From contig CAWCPR010000001.1 of assembly GCA_963797475.1 (NCBI GenBank), positions 744,001-808,000 on the forward strand: DNA of 64,000 bases. Direction: 5' to 3'. This document shows positions 9,383-16,640 of the stretch, piece after piece (the first letter of the stretch is position 1; every line of letters starts with the position of its first letter). Source of the stretch: CAWCPR01 sp963797475 (lineage in GTDB: Bacteria > Chloroflexota > Anaerolineae > Anaerolineales > UBA4823). The translations under genes and the position numbers were made by a program. The notes beneath the pieces were generated by a model. That model did not search any database and was not told where the DNA came from. It saw only the letters and a program-made list of their open reading frames with translations.

Positions 9383-9417
9383 GGGGACACGGGCGCATAT
9401 CGCCCGTGGATGTCCCC
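9383..9417 (-). terminator. Strong inverted repeat after the GRDI-repeat gene
   Basis: GGGGACA pairs with TGTCCCC and an inner CGGGCG pairs with CGCCCG around a four- to five-base loop. It begins three bases after the stop of the preceding minus-strand gene and ends 25 bases before the MoxR start. No clear U-tract follows, so it may act as a partial terminator or an mRNA-stabilising stem rather than a full stop. Confidence 0.55.
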
Positions 9418-9419
9418 TG

Positions 9420-10193
9420 CTAGCGGGTGGTTATACCCTCAATTGACCAGGCCGGCTGGCTCTCACTGCCGACTTCGCGGATGTTCGTAATCCGGTAATT
9501 GCCCGCCAGAGCCGCGTTGATCTGATCGGAGACTGGCTGCAACAGGGACGTCGGCACGAGGACATATCCGAATACGCCCTTCCCGGCGTCGAGCACCCGG
9601 ATCGCGGCCAATTCCAGGTGCAGGGGCTGTTCGGAGTTTTTCTGCACACTGAACACCGCCGCCGCCGAGCGGCCGCCCAGGCTGTCGACGTCACCGGAGA
9701 TCACCAGCTTATCGTCCGGAAGCAAGCGCAGCTTGCCATCCTGGATCCCATTTTGGGGTCCAACGAAGAAGCGAAAATAAGAACTCAGCTCTTCCTCGGT
9801 AAAGGTGACCTGGAATGGCTGGTTTGGAGGTAACGCACGGATGGCATCCAGCTTGTTTTGCGTATTTTGAGCGGCTGGCAGGTTCGAATTCACCGGCCGG
9901 TTCAAGGCAAGGAAAGCCCCTGCCCCAATGGCGACCCCGCCGGAAAAGAAACACGCCCCGGTAATAAAGACCATCACCCCGACTGCGATCACCAGGCGCA
10001 ACACTGTCTGCTGGCTGAAGCCGATATTGGTCGTCTCTCTATGTAGAACGTCCCTGCCGGCGATATCGCCTCCGGCAATGTCGCGCCCGGCAATATCCCT
10101 CCCGGCCTGAATATCGCCCTGGGAGCTGACGTTCCCGGAGGCGTCTCTAGGGGGCTCCATTGGAGGCGGCTGAGGATTGGGTTGGTCCGCCAT
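9420..10193 (-). CDS. Single-pass membrane protein with N-terminal GRDI pentapeptide repeats
   Basis: 257 residues; family not recognised. Order: a Pro-rich N-terminus, five pentapeptide units of the type 'AGRDI/AGGDI' (residues ~28-48), one long hydrophobic helix (residues ~68-98), and an extracytoplasmic-looking beta-rich domain of ~150 residues with 'LPPNQPFQVTFTEEELSSYFRF'. That last domain resembles proteins annotated only as hypothetical. Start supported by GGGAGTGAAAA before ATG. The 15-bp DNA period underlying the repeats is visible in the sequence. The neighbour upstream carries the same repeat module with a different C-terminus, so the module is probably a shared interaction tag. 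Confidence 0.7.
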   Translation of the reverse strand: MADQPNPQPPPMEPPRDASGNVSSQGDIQAGRDIAGRDIAGGDIAGRDVLHRETTNIGFSQQTVLRLVIAVGVMVFITGACFFSGGVAIGAGAFLALNRPVNSNLPAAQNTQNKLDAIRALPPNQPFQVTFTEEELSSYFRFFVGPQNGIQDGKLRLLPDDKLVISGDVDSLGGRSAAAVFSVQKNSEQPLHLELAAIRVLDAGKGVFGYVLVPTSLLQPVSDQINAALAGNYRITNIREVGSESQPAWSIEGITTR

Positions 10194-10220
10194 TTTTCAC
10201 TCCCGGTTTATTCCAAGGGT

Positions 10221-10667
10221 CTATGCCTGGGATAGCTTGGCTTTGTCACCGATTTTTTTCACCACCAGGCCGATCCCCGCCAACGGGTTCGCCAGGGTGG
10301 CTACGGCGACTTCAAAAATATCCGGGGCCATCACAGACAGGGTGTTGATCAATTTCTCCAGGCGCCCCGGGTCCGCCTGCTTGCCCTTGGCTGCTTCGTT
10401 TTGAATCTTATCGACCTGGGTTTTGAGATCGCCCTTCTCGTCGTCGGAGAGCTGCGGCTGGGCGTCGATTTTCGAATGCACCTGGGAACGCCATTCGGCC
10501 AAAACAGCCTGCAAATCGGGTTGGCTGCTCTCGTGACGGATATCTCGCCCGGCGATATCCCTGCCGGCCTTATCCCGGCCGGTGATATCTCCCCCGGCAC
10601 GGATGTCCCTGCCAGCCCGAATCCCCCCTTCTGTCACGTCCCCGCCGGCGCCTGTTTTATCAACCAT
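10221..10667 (-). CDS. Small soluble protein with N-terminal GRDI pentapeptide repeats
   Basis: 148 residues. Residues ~12-50 are eight or so units such as 'AGRDI', 'AGGDI', 'TGRDK'; the rest is predicted helical, with 'SQVHSKIDAQPQLSDDEKGDLKTQ' and a glycine-rich tail. Repeats of this kind are known at the N-termini or linkers of bacterial STAND/effector-associated proteins, where they may form a beta-helix-like stack; that is family knowledge, and the role here is unknown. GGAGGTTCCT before the ATG is a strong ribosome site. It is 27 bases upstream of the second GRDI gene, in the same operon. Confidence 0.7.
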   Translation of the reverse strand: MVDKTGAGGDVTEGGIRAGRDIRAGGDITGRDKAGRDIAGRDIRHESSQPDLQAVLAEWRSQVHSKIDAQPQLSDDEKGDLKTQVDKIQNEAAKGKQADPGRLEKLINTLSVMAPDIFEVAVATLANPLAGIGLVVKKIGDKAKLSQA

Positions 10668-10719
10668 AGGAACCTCCCTTCACAGCGACAATACCTGGAT
10701 AGCCCAGCTTACAAAGATA

Positions 10720-10748
10720 ACTTTACTTGATCTTTAACGAAAAATCAA
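10720..10748 (-). promoter_or_regulatory. Predicted sigma-70-type promoter for the GRDI-repeat operon
   Basis: Read on the minus strand: TTGATT, a 17-base spacer, then TAAAGT, about 50 bases upstream of the first ATG. A separate TATAAT-like box at 10821-10826 faces the plus strand and might serve alaX, but its -35 is poor. Confidence 0.5.
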
Positions 10749-10934
10749 TGGCAGCAAGCTGGCTGTCGCTCCCTGGTACAATAATGGCTGGAAATACCGG
10801 ATCAATTTTACGCTTCCCGCTATAATTAGGGGTCGTGGACAAGCTTACTTCAGGTAACCCCCGCACTTCATTTTACTATAACTATTTTCGTTTACCATCC
10901 GAAAACCCAAGAAATGCATAATCGAGGATAAGTG

Positions 10935-11663
10935 ATGACCGACCTGCTCTACCATACAGACAGCTATTTGAAGGAATTCGACGCCGAAGTTACTGCACTA
11001 GACGAAGAGAACCATGCTCTGGCATTGGACCGCACGGCTTTCTATCCTGGCGGCGGTGGGCAGCCCGCTGACGGCGGCGTTTTGGTGATTGGCGGGCGAG
11101 CCTGGACGGTAAAAAGAGCCCGTAAGGCCGGCGAGGACATTTTCCATTTTCTGGATGGAGACGAGGCGCTGCCCTCCGTTGGGACAAAGGTGCAAGGACA
11201 GATCGACTGGCCGCGGCGCTACGAGTTAATGCGCACCCACACCGCCATGCACATCTTGTGCGGGGTTATCTTCCGCGATTACGGCGCCTCGGTCACCGGC
11301 GGGGACATGGACCCGCTCAAAGGGCGCATGGATTTCGAGTTCGAAACCATGCACAAAGATCTGGTGCAGGAGATCGAGGCGGCGATCAACCAGGAAATCG
11401 CCAACGCCCGCCCGGTTCGAGTGGATATCCTGCCGCGCCTGGAAGCCTTCAAAATCCCTGACCTGATCCGCACCAAAATCAACCTGCTGCCCGAAGGGAT
11501 CCCGGAAGTTCGCATTGTCGAGATCGTGGGGCTGGACCTGCAAGCAGACGGCGGCACACACGTCAAAAACACCTCCGAAGTCGGCCATATCCGCGTATTG
11601 GATTACAAGAGCAAAGGGAAAATCAACAAGCGCATCTATGTGGAAGTGGTCGACGCAAGCTGA
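10935..11663 (+). CDS. alaX: Alanyl-tRNA editing protein AlaX
   Basis: 242 residues, the AlaX-M size class: a beta-barrel domain with 'AFYPGGGGQPADGG' followed by the editing core. It hydrolyses Ser-tRNA(Ala) or Gly-tRNA(Ala) in trans. Zinc-site residues: His102 and His106 in 'THTAMHIL', and His209 in 'DGGTHVKNTSE'. The usual Cys of the CxxxH pair is Asp205 here, a substitution I believe occurs in some AlaX lineages. ATG at 10935 is preceded by GAGGATAAGTG; a GTG at 10932 is in frame. Confidence 0.92.
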   Translation: MTDLLYHTDSYLKEFDAEVTALDEENHALALDRTAFYPGGGGQPADGGVLVIGGRAWTVKRARKAGEDIFHFLDGDEALPSVGTKVQGQIDWPRRYELMRTHTAMHILCGVIFRDYGASVTGGDMDPLKGRMDFEFETMHKDLVQEIEAAINQEIANARPVRVDILPRLEAFKIPDLIRTKINLLPEGIPEVRIVEIVGLDLQADGGTHVKNTSEVGHIRVLDYKSKGKINKRIYVEVVDAS

Positions 11664-11701
11664 TCTCCAAAAGGCCCTTCAATTTCCCGGTCAAAGCTGG
11701 A

Positions 11702-12877
11702 TCACAAAAAGCTGACCCACCGGGCAACCTGAATGCCGCGCCGCTCCAATTCGGCCACAAAAGCGCCAGCCGGCACCATTTTTTCCACACCCCCGGCCCC
11801 ACGCGGGGTCTCGCCGCGCACCATCATCTCCGCCACAATTGCCGCGCTCCAGCCAGTGCCACGCGCCATTGCCGTGAATCCGGTCTCTTCGTCGTAATAA
11901 TCGATTACCTGGACGAAAGCTTCCGCCGGACGGCCCGCTTTCTCCCCCAGCGCTCGTACGCGGACGATCACTAGGTCCTTATCGGCCGGGAAAGTAACCT
12001 TGGTCTCAAATAATGCGTGGAAAACCTCCCGTGGGACGATCTCCGTCCCGCCCACGTCGATGGGCGTCTGGTCCCACAGGCCCAGGTCGTAGAAAGCGCG
12101 TAACTGCGCCAGGTGACCCGGGTAGCGCAAGGTCAGGTTCTGCAAGGTGCGCAGTTTACCCTGGTAAGTCCAGGGCATGCTGTCCGTGCCCCCGCCGGCG
12201 ACGAACGCTTCCAAGTTTCCAATGGGTTCGGGAAACGCCACCGTCTCCAGCTCGGTCATTGGCTCGACCACGCAAAGTTTGCCCTCTCGCAGAAAGACCG
12301 CCGGTTCAGCGTATTCGTTGGTCAGCCCGGCGATGTTGAAGGTCAGAAGGTAATTGAAAGGCGGGCGTGGATTCTGCGGCAGACCACCATCCCACATCGT
12401 AACATCCTGCACCTTGTCCAGGAGGCTCATTGCAAAAACACACAGCGCAGTGCCCATACCCGGCACCTGCCCGCAGTTGGGGATAATGCTGATCCCGGCA
12501 GCCGCAGCCTGGGGATCCAGGTTGTGCTGTAGGCGAGCGATCCCGGTGTGCCCGCCAAGATCGCACAGGTGTACGCCTGCCTTGAGCGCCGCCTGAGTGA
12601 CCTCCAGGTTGTAAAAGTACGGCACAGCGCTGATACACGCATCCACACCCTCCATCCCGGCAGCCAGGGCGTCCCCATCGCGCACATCCAAATCCGCGGG
12701 TTCAGCGATGGCCTCTGGCAGCAGCCGGTTAAGCCGCCCGGCGGCCTCTTGGGCTGCATCCAAACGGCTGTCCGCCAGGATCACACGGCTGGCGTTCCCC
12801 CAGCGGCCCATGTCATAACCCGCGGCTGTGCCCTGCCGCCCGGCCCCCAGGACGAGATAAACGGGATTCTCTTTCAT
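11702..12877 (-). CDS. Saccharopine dehydrogenase-like NAD(P)-binding protein
   Basis: 391 residues. The N-terminal Rossmann fold is clear: 'VLVLGAGRQGTAAGYDMGRWG' region with GxGxxG and an acidic end to the second strand ('LADSR'), followed by 'DACISAVPYFYN', which is typical for the saccharopine dehydrogenase/lysine 6-dehydrogenase family. C-terminal sequence 'GLWDQTPIDVGGTEIVPREVFHALFETKV' resembles lysine 6-dehydrogenase-like proteins. Substrate unproven: lysine, saccharopine or another amino acid. I start at 12877, where GGAGG is correctly spaced; upstream in-frame Met codons have no support. An EamA exporter gene is 16 bases upstream and an Lrp gene before that, an arrangement common in amino-acid metabolism. 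Confidence 0.82.
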   Translation of the reverse strand: MKENPVYLVLGAGRQGTAAGYDMGRWGNASRVILADSRLDAAQEAAGRLNRLLPEAIAEPADLDVRDGDALAAGMEGVDACISAVPYFYNLEVTQAALKAGVHLCDLGGHTGIARLQHNLDPQAAAAGISIIPNCGQVPGMGTALCVFAMSLLDKVQDVTMWDGGLPQNPRPPFNYLLTFNIAGLTNEYAEPAVFLREGKLCVVEPMTELETVAFPEPIGNLEAFVAGGGTDSMPWTYQGKLRTLQNLTLRYPGHLAQLRAFYDLGLWDQTPIDVGGTEIVPREVFHALFETKVTFPADKDLVIVRVRALGEKAGRPAEAFVQVIDYYDEETGFTAMARGTGWSAAIVAEMMVRGETPRGAGGVEKMVPAGAFVAELERRGIQVARWVSFL

Positions 12878-12893
12878 GGCTGCCTCCATAAAT

Positions 12894-13799
12894 CTATGTC
12901 GCTCTTCGAAAAACAACCGACTGCGCCAGGAGCATGCCGGCCAGGATGAACCCACCACCCAGCACCTGTATTGGGGCAAGCCGCTCACCCAATAACAGCC
13001 AGCCAAAGATCGCCGCAAAGACCGCCTCCCCGCTCAACAGGATGGCTGCGTCGGCGGGCGGCGCCACTTTTTGAGCGATGGCTTGAACGGTGTATCCCAG
13101 CCCGATCGACAGCACGCCGGTGTAGATCACTGCCCACCAGACCTCGAAAACCGGGCTCCAACCACCCCGTTCCAGCCCTAACCCGGCGATCAGGCTGAGC
13201 AGGCCGGTGACGAAATATTGTCCAATGGCGAGCTTGAGGACCGCGATCCTGCGCACAAACATACCGATCAGGATCACGTGAACTGCCCACACGAAAGCGC
13301 CAGCCAACTCCAAGGCGTCTCCGGGGTTAATCACGAAGCGGCCGTTCGTACTGAGCAAGAACATCCCCAACCCGGCGATGATAGCGCTGACCCAGGTGAG
13401 GCCGCTGACTGCCTGGCGCCAGAATATCGCCTGGAGCACAGGGATCAGCACGACGTACAGGCCGGTGATAAAACCAGCGTTTCCCGCGCTGGTGTAGCGC
13501 AGCCCAAATTGTTGAAACGCGGAAGCGATAAACAGCACGGTGCCAATTAAAACCACGCTCCACAACGGCTCAAATTTTCGCCCCTCGCCGCCAACCGGTT
13601 CCAGCCTGCCTCGCCGGAACTGGCCTGCTTGCCAGGCCGCCACCGGCAGCAGGCTGAGCCCCCCAACCAAAAAGCGCAAGCCATTAAACAGAAAAACAGC
13701 GCCATTTTCCGCCGCGACCCGCTGTGCGACGAACGCAGTCCCCCAGATGCCGGCGGTAAACAACAAATACAGGTCGGCCCTCAGCCGCTCTTTATCCAC
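12894..13799 (-). CDS. EamA/DMT family transporter
   Basis: 301 residues with about ten hydrophobic helices arranged as two EamA repeats. The family signature 'GIWGTAFVAQRVA' is at the N-terminus and 'LSGEAVFAAIFGWLLLGERL' in the second half. Members export amino acids or other metabolites or take up nucleotide sugars; the substrate cannot be read from sequence. It is six bases downstream of the Lrp-type regulator gene and probably co-transcribed, which favours an amino-acid-related substrate. Confidence 0.88.
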   Translation of the reverse strand: MDKERLRADLYLLFTAGIWGTAFVAQRVAAENGAVFLFNGLRFLVGGLSLLPVAAWQAGQFRRGRLEPVGGEGRKFEPLWSVVLIGTVLFIASAFQQFGLRYTSAGNAGFITGLYVVLIPVLQAIFWRQAVSGLTWVSAIIAGLGMFLLSTNGRFVINPGDALELAGAFVWAVHVILIGMFVRRIAVLKLAIGQYFVTGLLSLIAGLGLERGGWSPVFEVWWAVIYTGVLSIGLGYTVQAIAQKVAPPADAAILLSGEAVFAAIFGWLLLGERLAPIQVLGGGFILAGMLLAQSVVFRRAT

Positions 13800-13805
13800 C
13801 GCGGA

Positions 13806-14270
13806 TCAGTCGATATCGTCTGTGTTGAAGGTTGGCGACCAGCGGTAACTTAATTTATAAATTTTCGCCACCATCAAAGGTTGGGTGGAATGCACGCCAG
13901 GGATGAGCTGGATCTGGTGTGTAATCAGGTGAGTCAGGTGGGCCATTGTACGGCAGTAGACTTCCACCAGCAAGTCGAAGGACCCCAGCGTCATCACCAG
14001 GTAGCTGACCTCCGGCAGTTCGGCGATCTTTTGGGCCACCTTTTCGATCGAACCCGGCTCCGTGGTGATGGCAATCATTGCCGGCGCCTGGAAATCCATG
14101 GCAAACGGGTCGACGATTGAGACGGTCCGCACGACCCCATCCTCAACCAGGTTTCGGTAGCGGCTGCGGACGGTCGTCTCGGAGACGCCGGCTTTCTTCG
14201 CGATTTGTGTGAACGGGGTCCGGCCATCTTCCTGCAAAGCCTGCAGAATAAGCCGGTCGATATCGTCCAT
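13806..14270 (-). CDS. Lrp/AsnC family transcriptional regulator
   Basis: 154 residues, full length. An N-terminal winged HTH ('DIDRLILQALQEDGRTPFTQIAKKAGVSETTVRSR') is followed by the RAM/ligand-binding domain ('APAMIAITTEPGSIEKVAQKIAELPEVSYLVMTLGSFDLLVEVYC'). Such proteins sense amino acids and bind palindromic or curved sites as octamers. The gene diverges from the corrinoid/MttB operon, and three palindromes lie in the shared spacer, so it probably regulates both directions. GAGGTCCT precedes the ATG. Confidence 0.93.
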   Translation of the reverse strand: MDDIDRLILQALQEDGRTPFTQIAKKAGVSETTVRSRYRNLVEDGVVRTVSIVDPFAMDFQAPAMIAITTEPGSIEKVAQKIAELPEVSYLVMTLGSFDLLVEVYCRTMAHLTHLITHQIQLIPGVHSTQPLMVAKIYKLSYRWSPTFNTDDID

Positions 14271-14303
14271 AGGACCTCACCAAAAATTCAAAGTTTATAG
14301 CGC

Positions 14304-14332
14304 ATTTTAACACGAATTTCGTCACAAATCAA
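14304..14332 (-). promoter_or_regulatory. Promoter of the Lrp/AsnC gene with a palindrome in its spacer
   Basis: Read on the minus strand: TTGATT, exactly 17 bases, then TAAAAT. The perfect palindrome ACGAATTTCGT (14312-14322) lies in the spacer between the two boxes, a position where binding of a regulator would block RNA polymerase. Autoregulation by the Lrp protein is the simplest reading. Confidence 0.65.
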
Positions 14333-14333
14333 G

Positions 14334-14365
14334 TGATATTATTCGAATATCAAGATTTTATCTTG
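14334..14365. promoter_or_regulatory. Paired palindromes between lrp and the corrinoid operon
   Basis: TATTCGAATA (14340-14349), flanked by TGATAT and ATATCA, is followed directly by CAAGATTTTATCTTG (14351-14365), a perfect dyad. The last three bases of the second dyad are the first three of the -35 box of the rightward promoter. These are likely binding sites for the divergent regulator. Confidence 0.6.
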
Positions 14366-14391
14366 ACACCGCTTCAATTCTAAATTAAAAT
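14363..14391 (+). promoter_or_regulatory. Strong sigma-70-type promoter of the corrinoid/MttB operon
   Basis: TTGACA, a 17-base spacer, then TAAAAT. This is the best consensus match in the window. Transcription would start near 14399 and would read through a full-length copy of the dispersed repeat before reaching the first ribosome site at 14520-14524. Confidence 0.75.
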
Positions 14392-14411
14392 TTTCATGAT
14401 TCCAAATCCTG

Positions 14412-14513
14412 TTTTGATGAATCTCTGGAGATTGCGGCGTAGCCGGAACTCTCCATCCTATTGCGTGGTGCGCTTACCACTGGCCTGCGGCCAGAGGCAA
14501 AGCGCCCAACACT
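14412..14513 (+). repeat. Dispersed leader repeat, copy 3 (long form)
   Basis: The long form: GATGAATCTCT, then a large stem in which GGAGA-TTGCGGC pairs with GCCGGAA-c-TCTCC, then GCGTGGTGCGC, the CTGGCC-TGC-GGCCAG hairpin and AAGCGCCCAACACT. It ends six bases before the GGAGG of the corrinoid-protein gene and so forms almost the entire 5' leader of that operon. Relative to its gene it is in the opposite orientation to the copies at 1236, 4274, 44683 and 46636. Confidence 0.85.
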
Positions 14514-14529
14514 TTTTGCGGAGGCCACT

Positions 14530-15177
14530 ATGGGCAAAGAATTATTCGAGGCGATGGCTCAAAGCATCATCGATGGTGAAGAAGAACTCGCGGCCGGCCT
14601 GGCGCGCCAGGCCGTTCAAGAGGGAGTCGACCCGCTCCAGGCGATCAACCAGGGCTTCGTCGTCGGGGTCAACGAAGTCGGCGACCAATTCAGTCGCGGG
14701 GATATGTTCCTGCCCGAGCTGGTCGCCGCCGGCGAAGCGATGAAAGCTGCCATTGCCGTCCTGGAGCCCGAAATGGCAAAACAAGGCACATCCCGCCAAA
14801 TTCTCGGCAAAGTCGTTGTAGGGACCGTGGCCGGGGACATTCACGATATCGGCAAGACCCTGGTCGCGACCATGCTTTCCGCCAGCGGCTTTCAAGTCTA
14901 CGACCTGGGGGTCGACGTTGCAGTGGAGAGATTTGTAGAAAAAGCCAGGGAAGTGGACGCCGATATCGTCGGTTTGAGCGCCTTGATCACAACGACCATG
15001 GGGAAGCAGCGGGATGTGATCGAAGCCCTGGAGGACATCGGCTTACGCCCGCAGGTCAAGGTGATGGTTGGTGGGGCGCCCGTCACGCGCAGTTGGGCGG
15101 AAGAGATCGGCGCGGATGGTTACAGCGAAGATGCCGTGGGCGCTGTTTCGATCGCCAAACAGCTTATGGGCCTTTAA
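14530..15177 (+). CDS. Corrinoid (B12-binding) methyl-carrier protein, MttC/MtbC family
   Basis: 215 residues, the standard size. Residues 1-88 are the helical cap domain and 89-215 the Rossmann-like cobalamin domain with the base-off motif 'GDIHDIG' (His105 ligates cobalt) and 'GLSALITTTM' and 'VMVGGAPVT', which line the nucleotide tail. It accepts a methyl group from an MttB-type methyltransferase and passes it to a second methyltransferase, usually to tetrahydrofolate or CoM. That second enzyme (MtqA/MtbA-type) is not in this window. GGAGG lies six bases before ATG. First gene of the methyl-transfer operon. Confidence 0.95.
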   Translation: MGKELFEAMAQSIIDGEEELAAGLARQAVQEGVDPLQAINQGFVVGVNEVGDQFSRGDMFLPELVAAGEAMKAAIAVLEPEMAKQGTSRQILGKVVVGTVAGDIHDIGKTLVATMLSASGFQVYDLGVDVAVERFVEKAREVDADIVGLSALITTTMGKQRDVIEALEDIGLRPQVKVMVGGAPVTRSWAEEIGADGYSEDAVGAVSIAKQLMGL

Positions 15178-15188
15178 AGGATTACTTC

Positions 15189-16640
15189 ATGGCTGGAAAA
15201 ATCAAATCTCTCAGCAATCCTGGATTGAAGCTCGAAATTTTAACCCCGCAGCAGGTGGAACGCATCCATACGGCTACATTGGACGTGATTGAAAACACCG
15301 GGGTGCGCTTCCCTTCGCCTAAAGCGCTGGACATCTGGCAAGCGCACGGCGCCAGTGTGGACCGCGAGACGATGATCGTCAAGGCCCCGGCTCAGCTCAT
15401 CGAGCAAGCCCTCAAAAATGCCCCCCCGGTTTATTCCCTGGCGGCGCGCCTCCCGGAGCAGGACCTGCCGCTGGATGGAAACCACGTTTACGTCGGAACA
15501 GACGGCTGCGGCGTGGAAGTCCTTGACCTGCATAGCGGCGAACGCCGGCGCTCTTGCCTGCAAGATGTCGCCGATATCGCCCGCGTGGCGGACTGCCTGG
15601 AGGAAGTCGCATTCCATTGGGTGGCTGTCTCGGCTCAAGATCGCCCGGCCGAGACGCGCGGCATCCACGAGCTGCGCGCCATCTGGGAAAACTCGAGCAA
15701 ACACGTCCAAACCGAAAGCATCGTAACGGAGCGCGAAGCCCTGGCAGCCATAGAGATGGCTGCCGCGCTCGCCGGAGGCCGCCAGGCGCTGCGCCAGCGC
15801 CCGCTGCTCTCGATCATGCAGTGCACAGCCTCCCCGCTCGGCCAGGATGGCGGCAGCCTGGAAGTTGCGTTGGTCGCCGCCCAGGCCGGACTGCCGGTCG
15901 GGTTCATGACGATGGCCTCCTGCCTGACCACCGGGCCGGCGACGATGGCGGGCAACCTGGTTGTCGGCAATGCTGAAGTCATCAGCGCCACAGCCCTGAT
16001 CCAGCTCGCTTATCCCGGCGCGCCGGTGTTCTACGCCGCCGCTCAAACCGCTTCTGACCTGCGCTCCGGCGCTTACACCGGCGGCGGCCCGGAGGATTAC
16101 CTGTTCGGCGCGGCCTCGAACGTTCTGGCGGATTTCTATGATATCCCGCTCTCGATGGGCTCATTCGCCACCGGGGCAAAAGAACCGAACTGGCAGGCCG
16201 GCATCGAAAACAGCCTTTCCACCTTCATGGCCTCGATCGTCATGTCCGATATGCTCCTGGGGGTAGGCCTGCTGCATGGCAGCCGCATCTGGTCTTACGA
16301 GCAGATGCTGATGGACTGCGAGATTTTCGACCTGGTGCGTAAAACCATTGAAGGCATCCCGGTGAATGATGACACCCTGGCCCTGGATGTCATTCGCTCC
16401 GTCGGCCCGGGCGGCAACTTCCTCACCCAAAAGCATACCCGCAAGCATATGCGTGAGATCTGGCTGCCGAAATACATGGACCGGCGCACGTATAACGTCT
16501 GGGAGGAGAAAGGCGATGGCGCCCGCCAGTGGGCCCGCCTCCAGGCTCAGGAAATCCTCGCCCAACACCAGCCCGAACCTCTGGATGCGAAACTCTCGGC
16601 CGAGTTGGGCAAGATCATCGCCTCGTTGGAAACGCGATGA
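15189..16640 (+). CDS. Trimethylamine methyltransferase (MttB) family protein 1, non-pyrrolysine
   Basis: 483 residues, full length for the MttB family. The frame is uninterrupted, with no internal amber codon, so this is not the pyrrolysine trimethylamine enzyme. Non-Pyl relatives demethylate quaternary amines such as glycine betaine, proline betaine, carnitine or gamma-butyrobetaine. Typical sequences are 'LTPQQVERIHTATLDVIENTGVRF' at the N-terminus and 'PLLSIMQCTASPLGQDGGSLEVAL' mid-protein. The start follows the corrinoid gene by 11 bases and its stop overlaps the next start (ATGA). Substrate undetermined. The C-terminal 'VWEEKGDGARQWARLQAQEILAQHQPEPLD' is the usual family ending. Confidence 0.92.
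   Translation: MAGKIKSLSNPGLKLEILTPQQVERIHTATLDVIENTGVRFPSPKALDIWQAHGASVDRETMIVKAPAQLIEQALKNAPPVYSLAARLPEQDLPLDGNHVYVGTDGCGVEVLDLHSGERRRSCLQDVADIARVADCLEEVAFHWVAVSAQDRPAETRGIHELRAIWENSSKHVQTESIVTEREALAAIEMAAALAGGRQALRQRPLLSIMQCTASPLGQDGGSLEVALVAAQAGLPVGFMTMASCLTTGPATMAGNLVVGNAEVISATALIQLAYPGAPVFYAAAQTASDLRSGAYTGGGPEDYLFGAASNVLADFYDIPLSMGSFATGAKEPNWQAGIENSLSTFMASIVMSDMLLGVGLLHGSRIWSYEQMLMDCEIFDLVRKTIEGIPVNDDTLALDVIRSVGPGGNFLTQKHTRKHMREIWLPKYMDRRTYNVWEEKGDGARQWARLQAQEILAQHQPEPLDAKLSAELGKIIASLETR

Noticed and set aside
8768..9490. 240-codon plus-strand open frame antisense to the MoxR gene
   Set aside because: Lies across a clear MoxR coding region; its composition is that of an antisense frame in GC-rich sequence.
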